A DNA stretch of 64,000 bases from Deroplatys truncata. Taxonomy: Eukaryota > Arthropoda > Insecta > Mantodea > Mantidae. The notes below the pieces were generated by a model. It searched no databases, was not told where the DNA came from, and saw nothing but the letters and a program-made list of their open reading frames with translations. A program made the translations under genes and the position numbers. The stretch is taken from NCBI GenBank assembly GCA_030765065.1, contig CM060977.1:157366052-157430051 (forward strand). Direction: 5' to 3'. Positions 48,664 to 59,644 of the stretch are shown in pieces (within the stretch, counting starts at the first letter, position 1; every line of letters starts with the position of its first letter).

Positions 48664-49455
48664 AAGCCTACTCCTATTATGTTTTTCCTCGTTTTTATTT
48701 AATTATTTAGCTTATTTCTTTTGCTTAATTTTAAACCATACTTGGTTATAATTCTATTTAATTCCTCACCAATTATTTTTATAGTTTAAATTAGTTCTAT
48801 ACTTTTATTCAATTTAATTTAAACGTGCTATTTAATATTAATTTATATTTAATTAATATGTGCTATTCGTATATTCCTACTTTCGGTTACTAATACCTTA
48901 TTTATTATTATTTTATTATCATACTTGTACATTTATTTAGTTTATATATTTACAAAGTATTTAGTTTTAATTATCTCTATTTATCATAATGTATGTATTA
49001 CTCTCCCTTCTTCTCTACTTCTATCACTAATGTCACTCATTGTACTCCTACACACTATTCCAAACATCACTTTCATCACTTCACTACACACAACTTCTAT
49101 TTTATTTCCTTAGCACTCCTCCTTCAACAGTAGCATTCATTTTCTAACTACAACCACAGCTATAATGTGGCACCAATCCACTCCTCAACTGTAAGGACAT
49201 CTCCGTCACCAGCTCCGGCTCAGAAGATCCTTCCTCTAACTATTGTCGTCATTTCCACAATGGCAATCGTTCTCTACACCGGCACCTTCTTCCCGCATCT
49301 CTCCCATTTTTCTTTCTTTCTTCTTCTTTTTCTTCTTCTTCTTCTTCATCTCTTCCTCTTCTTTCTATTCTCCTTCTATGGTCCTCGTGTATTTCACCTT
49401 CTAATCTTCTTAATCATATCCTTCTTTCTACACAATCTTATCTAGCAAAAGATAC
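48664..49455. other. AT- and pyrimidine-rich stretch; possible LINE 3' region
   Basis: Long TTA/TAA runs and a TTCTTCTT tract (49306-49361; GAAGAA on the minus strand). It lies immediately beyond the mariner from the LINE at 50769 and could be that element's 3' untranslated region. No direct evidence settles this. Confidence 0.35.
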
Positions 49456-50768
49456 TACGAGGCATGTCCGTAAAGTAAGTACCGGTTTGGAAAGAAAAGG
49501 CATAATATATTTTTTTCACAACATTTATTTGTACATAAACACCATTCCTTAACCTATTTTTCGACATACTTGCCACCATTATTCAGGCATTTATCATAGT
49601 GGGGGATCAAATTTTGTATTCCCTCTTCACAGAAGGATACCGCCACTGAAGACAGCCACTGCTGAACACCATGTTTTGTGTTGTCATCGCTGTCAAAGCG
49701 CCTTTCTCCGAATTCACGCTTCATGTTAATGAACAAGTCGTAGTCTGAAGGCACGAATTTGGGGTTGTACGGTGGGTGATTGAACTGCTCCCAACCGAAT
49801 TAATGAATAAGGTTTTGTGTGATACCAGCAGAATGGGGACGTGCGTTGTCATGAAGCAACACAATGCCTTGAATGAGCATTCCACGCCTTTTGTTTTGAA
49901 TTGCGCGACAAAGATTTCTCAATGTTTTACCGTATCGTACCGCATTGAAGGTTGCATCTCTGGGAAGGAACTTGAGCAGAATGCCCCGTCTGTCCAGAAC
50001 AAAGTGCACATGATTTTGCGTGTTGACAACATTGTTTTGAGTGTTTGTCGTTTGGGGAATCCTGTGTACCTCCATTCCATCGACTGTTGTTTTGATTCTG
50101 CGGTGACATGACAAACCCAAGTTTCATCACCGGTCACTATCCTGCTTAAGAATTCATCTCCCTCATCACTGAAATGTCAAAGCACTGTCAAGTCCCTTCG
50201 TTTTGTGGACATCCGTAAGCATCTGCGGAACCCGATGGGAACACAGTTTGCGATAATTTAAGCGCTTAGTGACAAGTTCAGGCAAAACAGTTTTTGAAAT
50301 TTGTGGAAACGCATCACAAAGCATCCTTATTGTGAACCGTCTGTTTTTACGAATTGCCTCATTCACTTGTTCAACCAAACGACCAGTGACAACAGAAGGC
50401 CGCGAACTCTGTGCTTCGTCATGAACATTGGATCGTCCATCATTGAGTTTCCTAACCATTTTCTCACTACACCCTCTGCCGTTACATGTTCACTGTAAAT
50501 CTCTACAAGTTGACGATAAATTTCAGCTGGCTTAACATCCTTACGTGCAAAAACCGTATTATGAAACGCACTTCACAGTCGGCGGGATCAGCAATTGTCT
50601 TCAACGTTTCGAACAATTACAAACAACCGGAAATACAACACGATCCGGCTGTAATGGCGTCAGTGAACAGACGAGTCAGAGAGACTACTGCGCATGCGTG
50701 GAACTGCGACACTAGCGTTGCGGTGGCAGTAGAACGAAATTGTACTTACTTTACGGACACGCCTCGTA
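49456..50768 (-). mobile_element. Near full-length mariner, transposase inactivated
   Basis: tacgaggcatgtccgtaaag and ctttacggacacgcctcgta form inverted repeats of about 28 bp with two mismatches, bounded by TA. At 1313 bp the length is typical of mariner. Minus-strand reading: MVRKLNDGRSNVHDEAQSSR, RLVEQVNEAIRKNRRFTIRM and LNYRKLCSHRVPQMLTDVHK (50459-50166). Then come TGDETWVCHV (first aspartate, near 50130), ILLKFLPRDATFNAVRY and VLLHDNARPHSAG (second aspartate). NPKFVPSDYDLF (third aspartate) and FCEEGIQNLIPHYDKCLNNG lead to the stop at 49554. All three aspartates are present, but a frameshift near 50150 and a stop codon at about 49800, between the second and third, disable it. Confidence 0.95.
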
Positions 50769-51632
50769 TAAAAGTATTTCCTCCTATTAATTGGTGCTTA
50801 TTAATATAATTTATTAATGCAAGCTCATTTCTATCTTCTCCTTCCTCTTCATCATCTCTTATAATTATCATGGTTTTGTTAAATCATTACTTCAATTAAA
50901 TTCTACCTTCTTCAATTAAATTCATAATTAGTAATCAAATACTTTCCGATCTTCTTCTTTTTCTTGAGTTATTTAAATTGCATATCTTGCTTCTTTATTA
51001 GCCCCCTCTCAGGCACTTTTACTGACATAATTAGTAAATTTTGTAAGTGTATTATAAGTTCTGAATGTCTTCTAAATTGTTTTTCTCATATAATCTTTCA
51101 GAATTCTTCTTTCTTCTAATTGTTGTTCATATCTTGACCATTCAAACTCTGTATGTATCTATTGGTCCACATAGGTCACATACCATTTTCTGTATCGGTT
51201 ATCTTTTTCTAATATGTTTTGAATGGTCCATGACCTGTAATATAATGTATAAGCCCTTTTATCGGTTGTATACGTTGTCATCTGAATCTTTCTTGTATAT
51301 CAGGAAAAAAATTCATTAACACGTATGCCCGCTTCAGTTTCATTCCACTCCCTTTGCCAATTTAATTTTAAATTTTGCTTGATGTCTAAACTGGTGCGAT
51401 TATTTTTTCAACTATCTCGGTATTCCTATTTTTAAACCAATATGCAGCTCCTTTTAGACGAATTATATAATCTATAGGCCACATAGCCGTTGTTTTCAAT
51501 AGTTCCATTGCTGGTGTGGTTCTAACTGCCCCAGTAAAAGAACCTTCCTTTGTGTGCTTCTCAACAACCTCCTAATTACAATGTCATCCATTCTAATAGC
51601 CCACACACTTGCGCCATATGCAATTATGGAGG
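50769..51632 (-). pseudogene. R1-like LINE, C-terminal part of the polyprotein
   Basis: The minus strand from 51632 reads IIAYGASVWAIRMDDIVIRR, RSTQRKVLLL and a continuation rich in R1-clade features: MELLKTTAMWPIDYIIRLKG (after a shift), then ITGHGPFKTY, CDLCGPIDT and FEWSRYEQQ-like sequence, which make up the GHGxF plus CCHC tail found after the reverse transcriptase in R1-type elements. Multiple frameshifts and stops occur. The mariner at 49456-50768 is inserted downstream of this. Upstream homology ends sharply at about 51632 at a GC-rich segment, so the copy is 5'-truncated or rearranged. Confidence 0.75.
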
Positions 51633-53384
51633 CCCAAAGAACGGGAATTCAGACAGCGGCTCCATGTTGCCAGTCAGCTCAGACACGAAACATCGCATGC
51701 CGGACGAGCGACAACCTCGCCCCACCCTTCCTGCCAAACACGAAATAATAGCTCCCAGATCATACAACAAACCTCCTGCGCCATGGCGTAGTGAGCTGGA
51801 GCGTTGTGTTTGGTTCCCATCCACGGGGATGCAGAGTTTACATCCCAAATATAGGACCAGTGCCCACGCAGCAATGTAAGGAAAGTGAGGAGCTGCGATA
51901 GGCAGCGGTGCTGGTCTCGTGAGCCAACTTACCGACTGGGGGATGCGTAATATTGGACACATTGCCTCCCTGTATCGGCTGGATGATCGCCTAACTCGTG
52001 GACGTACATGGGCGTGAGACCGACAGTCCGGTTGGCAGGCTTAGACTCTTTGCGGACTCTACGCCTAAGGATTTATTTATATTTGTTCATTGTGTTAACA
52101 AAGCAAATATTTGCAATGACGCATGGCTTGCAAAGCACAATTTACTATTAAAATTAAAGTTAAGGAGAGCCATAACTAAAAAATAAGAAAAAAAATTTCT
52201 TTTATTTGCTGAAAAAATAGACTTTCCTGGTCGTTTTTATTAATAATTTATAACAACTATCATATAAATAACCTAAAATGTTCAAAAATAAAGTGTAGGT
52301 ACATTGCAACTGATTTTGTGGGCGTAGTCTTGACTTGTACTAGTCTTGTCTGGTATTGATGAGATATATAAAAGTGAACTAGAACAGTCTGATAGTATCA
52401 GTGACATTCTTAATATAAAACTGATATCAAATATTTTAGAAAATAATATTTTATAGATGCAGGAAGTTGCAAGTTATATGGTCTAGGAATGAACTAGAAA
52501 GGCAGCATTATTTTAAACAAAGTTATCTGAATGTACCTTTTCTCAGAAACTAGATATAGTAAAACATTTAACAGGAGATTTTTTGGAATTCTTAGTTTTT
52601 AAAAAAATTATGGCCGATATATAGCACTTTTTCTTGAAAAAAATAGACCTTTAGTAAAAAAAACTATTTCAGTATAAAAAAATCAATAGCCACAAGCCCC
52701 CATGTTAAAGTATTCATAATAGCGTTTACTGTATGGTGTAAAAAATCAGAAAATAGTTTTTTAGAAAAAGAATATCAAAGTTGCTAAACTTAACAGTGCT
52801 AAGATAGGAATGGCCGGCTCCCCTTAAACATAAATACGTTAAAACTAACAGTCGGGCTATCAATTTAGTGTATGAGCTACAGAGGCATAAAAAGGAACAA
52901 CAAATGCAGAAAAATGAATGTCGGAATCTGCCAATCTCAAATATATGTCACCTGGCTTAAGATAGTTATCCGCTGCAATTCGGATATTTACAGACTGAGA
53001 CAAATTATTAAGTGTTTCAATTGCAAAGTTTTGATTTGTTCTGTGTCCATTTTAAGCTATAGTAAACACTATAATAATTTACATTTGTTAGTATTTTTGA
53101 ACGGCATCATCAACCGTTTGTTTTTCCATGTGAGAAGCCAACAAATTCCGACTCATCTGTTAGGACCTTGTCCAAATACCTCGCCACTTCCCCTCGACTA
53201 CAGTCAGGACCTCCACAAACCAGTGGCAGCATTGAACACGACAGCTAAACAAGAAGGTGCACACGCGATACTCCCAAGCCGTACGAATTAATAAATACAT
53301 TATTTCTCCGTTTTCCCACCCCACCTTTCTCTCCTTCCTCTACCTATCTCCTCCAACTCTCCCTTCCCACTGTTTTCCAAAAAG
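51633..53384. other. Unrecognised; GC-rich block then AT-rich DNA
   Basis: 51633-52060 is noticeably GC-richer than its surroundings, with open frames in several phases on both strands, but none resembles a known family. 52060-53380 is AT-rich with A-runs and a pyrimidine-rich stretch at 53310-53375 next to repeat B. A GC-rich block with sharp edges may be part of an unknown repeat. Confidence 0.4.
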
Positions 53385-54240
53385 TCTGATGTGTTACACT
53401 CACATGACTTTCTCTACTCTTGTACAAGCTATTTTTACAAACGCTTATTCTCCATATGCTTCATGTTAATCGAGATATCGAGATGTTAATCTTATTGCTA
53501 ATTTTCTTGTAGATGCAAGGGGAATTGGTAGACTTTAAGCGATAGTCAAATATTTTAAGAGCTGGTTGCTATGTGGAGTATTCCATTCTCTTTGCATTGC
53601 CAGGACAAAAAAAAAATGAATAACGAATTCCCATTTGAGAAAAATATAAGTATTGGAAAATTTAAGGGAATAACAAGCAATATCTCGAAAATGGTTCACT
53701 CAACAACAAAAATATATATGACATCAATTGTGTATTTTAACTCGATCTACATTTTTTGTGTAGCAAACTTTTGTCTGTGTCTTATGGTTTACCAGTTATG
53801 CAAAAGTTGTTCACAATGAAAAATACTTTTGGAGACATTCCCAGAAAATTCACGATATACATTTTATTTGTCATAAAAGTATCTTAAATATATGATATTT
53901 TAACCAAAATCGTTAGAGCCATTTTTGAGAAAATTAAACTTTTCGAAAAATGTTCCACGTAAAGGGTAATCTGGGGTGGGGGATTTTCTTGAAAACCTTC
54001 GTGTCGCATTTCTGGAAGATATTGAACCTATATACCAAGTTTGGTGTTTATCCGACTATTCATTTCTGTTATGCTGTTCACAGACAGAGAGAGACAGACA
54101 GACACCACACGGACATGTTTCCAAAAATACTTTTTTTTGGCTTCAGGAAAAACATGCATTTCCGGTGAAATCTCGGTATCGAATTTTTGGGTGGAATGCA
54201 ATATTTCCCCTACTTACTATACCTAGTAGAGAAAGTAATA
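53385..54240 (+). repeat. Dispersed repeat B, copy 5
   Basis: 856-bp full-length copy from tctgatgtgttacactcac to cctagtagagaaagtaata. aaaag precedes it and aaaag follows it, but other copies show no matching flanks and the site is A-rich, so this is not accepted as a target duplication. Confidence 0.92.
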
Positions 54241-54371
54241 AAAAGAAAAGGAAAGGAAAAGAAAAGCCATAAGTTGCTGCTACAGGCAATGGGAACTCTG
54301 CATACTGAAACTGGTTTACTGTCTGATTTTTTGTGATCCCGGTGTGGATTTAGACTCTTTTTATTCTAGCA

Positions 54372-54435
54372 CAACTGCATCTGTAGTCTAGTGGTCAATA
54401 CACTAGCTTCTAAAGCCGGAGCTTTCGGTTTCGTT
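54372..54435 (+). repeat. tRNA-like SINE head
   Basis: gcatctgtagtctagtggtc has an A-box form, and ggtttcgtttc is a weak B box. The opening actgcatctgt is shared with 62785, so the two belong to one worn SINE family. Confidence 0.5.
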
Positions 54436-55085
54436 TCTTGTTGGTTCGCTGGAATGATTGCTTAGAATCGTTCCCAATCCTCTGTAGACCTCAGACATTA
54501 CAAATGCTACGTTTGTCGCTCTGATTCTGAGGGCTGTATGCAAAGGAAACGTTGCTTTAGACATCGGTATTAGCTAAAAGCTTCAGTTACAGCTATGAAT
54601 TATTTATGTTTATGAATTATTTTCCTCCGTTTTATTTTCGGCGTTGTCGCTTAAAGCAAGAAAACATAGGTACATAGATTACGACGGTTATAATTTTATT
54701 TTAACAGTTTCTCGCACTAATCTGTTCGTGTTATCTTATTTGCTGAGCGCCTGTTATCGATTTATTATTTTTTAAAATTTGGGTTCTTTGTCCTCCGGCT
54801 AGCTATTATTACTCAGTCAAGCAAACATCTCTGAGCAGGGCGTGTAAACGGAAAGGAGTTGTTACTAAAAGATAACACTGATAAAAGAATTTGTTTTTAC
54901 ACTTTTATTGCTGTCACACTTAATTAATAGTTCACATCTTTAATCTTTATACACGCCTAACTGAAACTATTATATTTCCGAATGTAATTACTGTCGTAAT
55001 GGTTGTCGCGTACTTCACATTTTGTAACCTTTACGACACGAGAGGTTCTTCCAAGCTGTATTATGTGCACTTCACGATAGATTCT
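54436..55085. other. No recognised feature
   Basis: AT-rich. The region from about 54790 has LTR-like character (AT-rich, non-coding, next to subrepeats) but no terminal match was found. Confidence 0.4.
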
Positions 55086-55250
55086 TCAAGATTGCGCGAC
55101 GTGTACCTCGCGAATGATTCCATAGAACTGCGTGATGTGTACCTCGCGAGAGATTTCTTAGAACTGCGTAATGTGTACCTCGCGAGAGATTGCTGTGAAG
55201 TGCGTGATGTGTACCTCGTGAATGATTCTGTAGAACTGTGCGAAACATGC
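55086..55250. repeat. 36-bp minisatellite, about 4.5 copies
   Basis: Units of the form ctgcgtgatgtgtacctcgc followed by gagagatttcttagaa are repeated in tandem. Because 36 is a multiple of three, the frame 54999-55340 stays open and yields a 12-residue repeat (LRDVYLARDFLE), with another open frame on the minus strand. No signal or domain supports translation. Confidence 0.85.
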
Positions 55251-55831
55251 TTATGGCTCGAGAATATATACTCCTTCACCTCGAAATGCCTAAACATTAT
55301 AATAGAGCTGCTATTGGTTACTAAATCGGACCAAAATTAGCGCCTGTTTTGTCAGCCAATCATAATTACTAACACATATGCTCTAGGGAAGATATTCCCT
55401 CCATTTCTAAAGAAAGGCACGCTACCCTGACGGTATTTGTTTGTCTCTTCTTAGAGATAAACAACTCACCCCCTCGCTTCATTGTTACCCACTCTATTGT
55501 CAGTTTCAGTGAGGCCGTGTAAACTTATTTCCTAACAATGCTTATGGCTAACAAACATCTAAAATCATTGTCATACAATAACGTTAGTTTACACTACAAT
55601 CACTCTGGCATTCACAGTGTTGTGATATAAAATACTGCCTTAAGATTTATGATAAATATGAGTTTATACAGTTTGAGATGTTCAGGACACACGTAGTTTA
55701 CCACAGAAATTTCCTGTAGGTTTCTTGTTAGTCATTTCCGGATGTTGATGTAAGCAGAGATTGGGTGACATACAGTTTGTCTGGTACATCTTGAAATTAA
55801 GTAAATCTATTGACAGACACAGCGTCAACTA

Positions 55832-56548
55832 TGAGGCAGTATTTTTAACACTTAAATGATTTCAGTCTAATTATATAATATAAAATAATAACAGCCCGGC
55901 TTAAAGCAATATGTGTATAAATAACATATAAAATTTATGTAACAGTCATTGTATTATGTTTATATTATTACGTACATGTTTAATAATGCTATGTGAATGT
56001 ATTATGTAATTTAAAAATGTAGGAGGTGTATAATAGAGGCCGAAAGTTGCTAACAATGAGGTAACCTTGAGGCAATAATGAATTGGAAAGTTTAATAATG
56101 CTACTAGTAATTCTTGGAGTAACAATAATGTAATTATTGAGACAGTTTATAATAGCCAATCAACAACCAGAAAAAAGCTTTAGTTAAATAAAAGTATTCT
56201 ATTGGAGTAGGATTAGCGAATCAGAAACTGAAATAGAGCAAATTGTACAAATTCAAAAGGTAGTTATTTGTAGACAGTGTTCCTAACTGGACGCGAGACG
56301 CGTTCCCGAGCATTTAAATACGTATTCATATAAAATTCATAACGGCGAGAATATTATAAAGTTTACATGTTAAAAAGTACAAGTAATTCTCTCTATATCA
56401 GTGAAGTGTTATTTAATCGTGTGAAGGATTAATAAATGGAGTGAAGTAAAAATTACAATTTGTGTAAGCCTACATTCTTTAGCCGCATCACACCATGTTA
56501 AGAAATACATGTTTCTACAAATTAATACTGACGCAGCCGAGGCAAACC

Positions 56549-56587
<39 letters not shown>

Positions 56588-56707
56588 TAAAGAAACAAAA
56601 TACGAAAGTAAAGTTGGAGCGAAGGCCACCGGAAACTTTGTACCATAGGTGACGCAGTTACTTCATCAAGTTTGGCTCCCCAACAGTGCAACTATAATAC
56701 AACTCCT
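55832..56707 (+). repeat. Dispersed repeat A, copy 3
   Basis: Same landmarks and orientation as copy 2, from tgaggcagtatttttaacac to ggctccccaacagtgcaact and tacaactcct. An (AT)n tract at 56551-56582 has expanded at a TA-rich site shared by the other copies. tcaacta precedes the start and follows the end, but copy 2 also continues with tcaac, so this is doubtful as a target duplication. Confidence 0.9.
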
Positions 56708-57202
56708 TCAACTACTGGTATGGGAACGATGCAACATTCGGTGCGTATTTAAACAGATGGGCTTTTGAGAGTCTTCTTCTAGACCAACCACGCACCTAGC
56801 GGGAATCTCTACCGCTTAGTTCGGAAATTCATTTTTAATTTACAATCCCGACGTAGGAACTAGGCTGACGACGATGGACTGCCAGAGCTCCTCTGCAGCA
56901 GGTAAACTTACTATGTAGCTAATTTTTTTTCTTTCTTTTGGAAGCGTAGTTTAGGTTAAATTAGGTAAACTAAAGTTTAGAAAAGATTAGGAACAGGAAT
57001 TATATGCGTCATAAATGGCACCCATTTACCACCCTTGCTACCGTAACCGGTAATCCTAGGGAAGTCATCCTGTGTAAGATGGTAAAATAAATCCCAAGGA
57101 TAATGGTAAATATTAATCCTTGGGTGGCTTGATTATAATTATTTATTAATAGTCCTTTCCCGCATCCTTTAAGTGACGGTAGTTAATGGCACCAAGAATG
57201 CG
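56708..57202. other. No recognised feature
   Basis: This could be the internal start of whatever element repeat A belongs to, but no gag-like frame is visible. Confidence 0.35.
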
Positions 57203-57203
57203 C

Positions 57204-57360
57204 CACATCTGGTGAGGCGCCGGGCCTATTATACCCCATTCCACCTTAAACCACATCTGGTGCAGCGCCGTTCGATCTCACCCCCTATCCCTTCGTCATC
57301 GGTGGTTGAAGCGCCGATTCCCGTCCCCTAGGGTACGCAACATCGGTTGGAGGTGCCGAT
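57204..57360. repeat. Four spaced copies of a GC-rich motif
   Basis: A motif of the form catctggtg..gcgccg occurs at about 57206, 57254, 57297 and 57341, that is every 43-48 bp: twice as cacatctggtg followed by agcgccg or ggcgccg, then as catcggtggttgaagcgccg and catcggttggaggtgccg. The spacers differ. Its role is unknown. Confidence 0.65.
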
Positions 57361-58156
57361 GCGTCAGGATGGTACGCTACCTTTGCGTACCGGCTTACAT
57401 TACCATCGATGTGAGCCACCAATTCGACACCCTACCCTTAAGGCATATCTCTTGGCGGCGCATTTCCCGACTTCCTTTCTTCAGGGTTGTTCGATTCCCA
57501 ACCATGTTTCTGCGGTGATCAAGGTTATTGTTCCCGAATTATGTTTTCCCTCGTGGTAAGGCTGCGTTGCGTTTACCTTTTTTGTGGCCAATAATTTTTG
57601 GCATATTGTGCGTGTATTATGGTGGGTTTTCTACCCCTTCTGTAAGTTCAAATGGACATATAATCCTAATTCTCCTTTTGGCTTCGATTTTCGTTATTTC
57701 TCTTTTCCACCACCCCCCCCCAAACATTTTGCTATTTCTTATCTTTGTTTTTTTGTGTTTCCTGTTTGCTGTGAGCACTATTAACTGCAAAATCGTGTAA
57801 TCCTTGAAAATGTTCCACGTTTAAGGTCTTGGGTTATTTTGTACATATTCTAAACTTTGAGCCTCAACTCTAGTATACTAATTAAATAAATATTGCTGAA
57901 AAAGTTTCTTAGCCTGGCGCAAATGAGAAAAATCTTATCTAATTGCAAGTCTAAAACAAATTAACTGAAGCATTGTTATTGTTGACTGCTTCTTTGACGC
58001 CTGTTTCCACTATGTTCATTTCGTTTCCCAGTCTGGTTCACATGAAGCGAAAATTAGAGGATACATCATTGGATCACAATGATACAAACTTTGGATCTCC
58101 TTCCTTAGCATGTGCGACAACGTACCTGTAACCTGGTGGTTCACAAGTTTCTTAAG
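57361..58156. other. No recognised feature
   Basis: Overlapping open frames at 57306-57800 lack recognisable domains. The hydrophobic stretch at 57580-57790 is low-complexity T-rich DNA. Confidence 0.45.
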
Positions 58157-58184
58157 AAGAAAGAAAGAAAGAAAGAAAGAAAAA

Positions 58185-58220
<36 letters not shown>

Positions 58221-58225
58221 AAAAA
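58157..58225. repeat. (GAAA)n microsatellite
   Basis: About 17 tetranucleotides with one interruption. On the minus strand it encodes a repeated FFLS run inside a longer open frame. Confidence 0.97.
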
Positions 58226-58414
58226 CACCCTTGCAATCTCACTTGCTGTTGGTCGATTGTCTCCACGCTGATCCAAAGGTATGCTATTGACAAATCTTAA
58301 ATCAATCAATGTACGTCGGTGATGTGGTAAGATTTCTCGCCTCAAATCACCAGAATTATAATACAAAATGACATATGGATTATTATCAAGAATATTGGAC
58401 ACAGCGTAAACTGA
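58226..58414 (-). pseudogene. Possible Helitron N-terminal-domain fragment
   Basis: The minus strand encodes SVYAVSNILDNNPYVILYYN and DQRGDNRPTASEIARV with no stop. The NPYV.. stretch followed by a basic interval and RxYN-PTASE(I/V)A is the order seen at the start of the Helitron-like N-terminal domain. YN is replaced by DN here, and the match ends exactly at the GAAA microsatellite. The fragment is short and the assignment rests on one motif, so it is tentative. Confidence 0.4.
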
Positions 58415-58489
58415 CGGTGGATTTAGAGAAGAATTTTTTTCATGTTCACATATAATCGTTTTGGCAAGATTACGATCTATTACACTAGT

Positions 58490-59485
58490 CTGCATTTTCA
58501 AACTTTTTGTCAGATGATTTCTTAAAAGCAGGTGTTCTTGAATCACGTTTTTATGCTGATTCCAGAAATAACTTCCTTTTTTTCTATCACGGCAAGTTTT
58601 TACACAAAATAAGAAGTAATGTTTTGACAATTTTACTAATGAGCTTAGAAAAGTATTCAAATACCATTTCACACAAGGTATGTTTTTATTCAAGAAACAT
58701 TTTAAGAATACTCTCAGGAACTCCCCTAATTTATTTCATGACTACATTTTAACAAAACAAGAAGCCAAAGTGTTTCATTTATTTTTTTTCAAACTTTCTC
58801 TTCTTTGACTTCCTTGCAGATTCTTGAAGATGACTGTCCCTCCTTAACATCCAACAGTAGTCGGCCATCATAGTTTCATTCCATCTCCTCTGGTACCTCC
58901 TCTCCTTTTCCTTAATATCTTGGTGAAAACGTTCACCCTGCTCTTCACTATAATATCCAAGATTTTCTGGAAAGTAGTCGATATGTGAATGCAGAAAATG
59001 CACTCATGCTACAACCCATCTTCTTGAAATTTTCCAACATTCTTTTGACAATGGCCTTGTAATTAGGATCTTTGTTATTGCCTAAGAAGCTTTCAGTAAC
59101 TGATCGGAAAGCGGTTCATGCTTTTATTTCTCTCTCATTTATTGTCTTCTCATAATCTTCATCCTTCATCAATTTCTTTATTGGAGGACCAACTAAAATT
59201 CCAGCCTTTAAGTTGCTTTGTCTAATGAAGGGAAATTTCTTTGAAAGATATTTGAAGCAGGGTCCATCCTGTGGTAGAGCCCTCACAAATTGCTTCATCA
59301 GCCCAATTTTATGTGTAGTGGCTTAAACAATATCTTTATATCTCTATATTTTTGAAGTGAAGTTGTGAAAAAACTGTACATAATAGAAAAAAACTAAAAG
59401 CAGTTCTAAAATCAGCATAAAAGAGTGAGTCAGAATCACTTATTAGTTTTCAGTCATCCGATATCAATCAGACTAGTGCTATCAC
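58490..59485 (-). pseudogene. Repeat D, copy 3
   Basis: Homologous to 41040-42050 across coding and flanking sequence. Minus-strand pieces: MKQFVRALPQDGPCFKYLSK and LKAGILVGPPIKKLMKDEDY (59298-59116), then after a break HFLHSHIDYFPENLGYYSEE, GERFHQDIKEKERR and DYCWMLRRDSHLQ to a lysine-rich end at 58779. Relative to copy 2, the stretch before HFLHSH has lost a few bases (the VKV codons), shifting the frame. The adjacent minus-strand open frame at 58490-58693 is the family's 3' flank, not a gene. Confidence 0.8.

Positions 59486-59564
<79 letters not shown>
59486..59564. repeat. (TAG)n microsatellite
   Basis: About 26 AGT/TAG triplets directly after repeat D copy 3, at the point where copy 2 ends. 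Confidence 0.97.
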
Positions 59565-59644
59565 TTCTTTGAACGTCAAGATTTTAGCTCGTTTACTTTG
59601 CAAAATGTTTCAGTATTTTAGTTGGTGTACCATATGCTATCACC

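Noticed and set aside
49167..49445. Hydrophobic open frame as a membrane protein
   Set aside because: It is a translation of a TTCTTC polypyrimidine tract.
53380..54245. aaaag flanks as target duplication of repeat B copy 5
   Set aside because: All B copies have an A-run on the left, and no other copy shows matching flanks.
55825..56714. 7-bp direct repeat tcaacta as target duplication of repeat A copy 3
   Set aside because: Copy 2 continues with tcaac at the same point, so the right-hand copy may belong to the element itself; copies 1 and 2 show no duplication.
58016..58693. 225-codon minus-strand frame as one gene
   Set aside because: It is a chain of unrelated pieces: the repeat D flank, a possible Helitron fragment, a GAAA microsatellite and non-repeat DNA.
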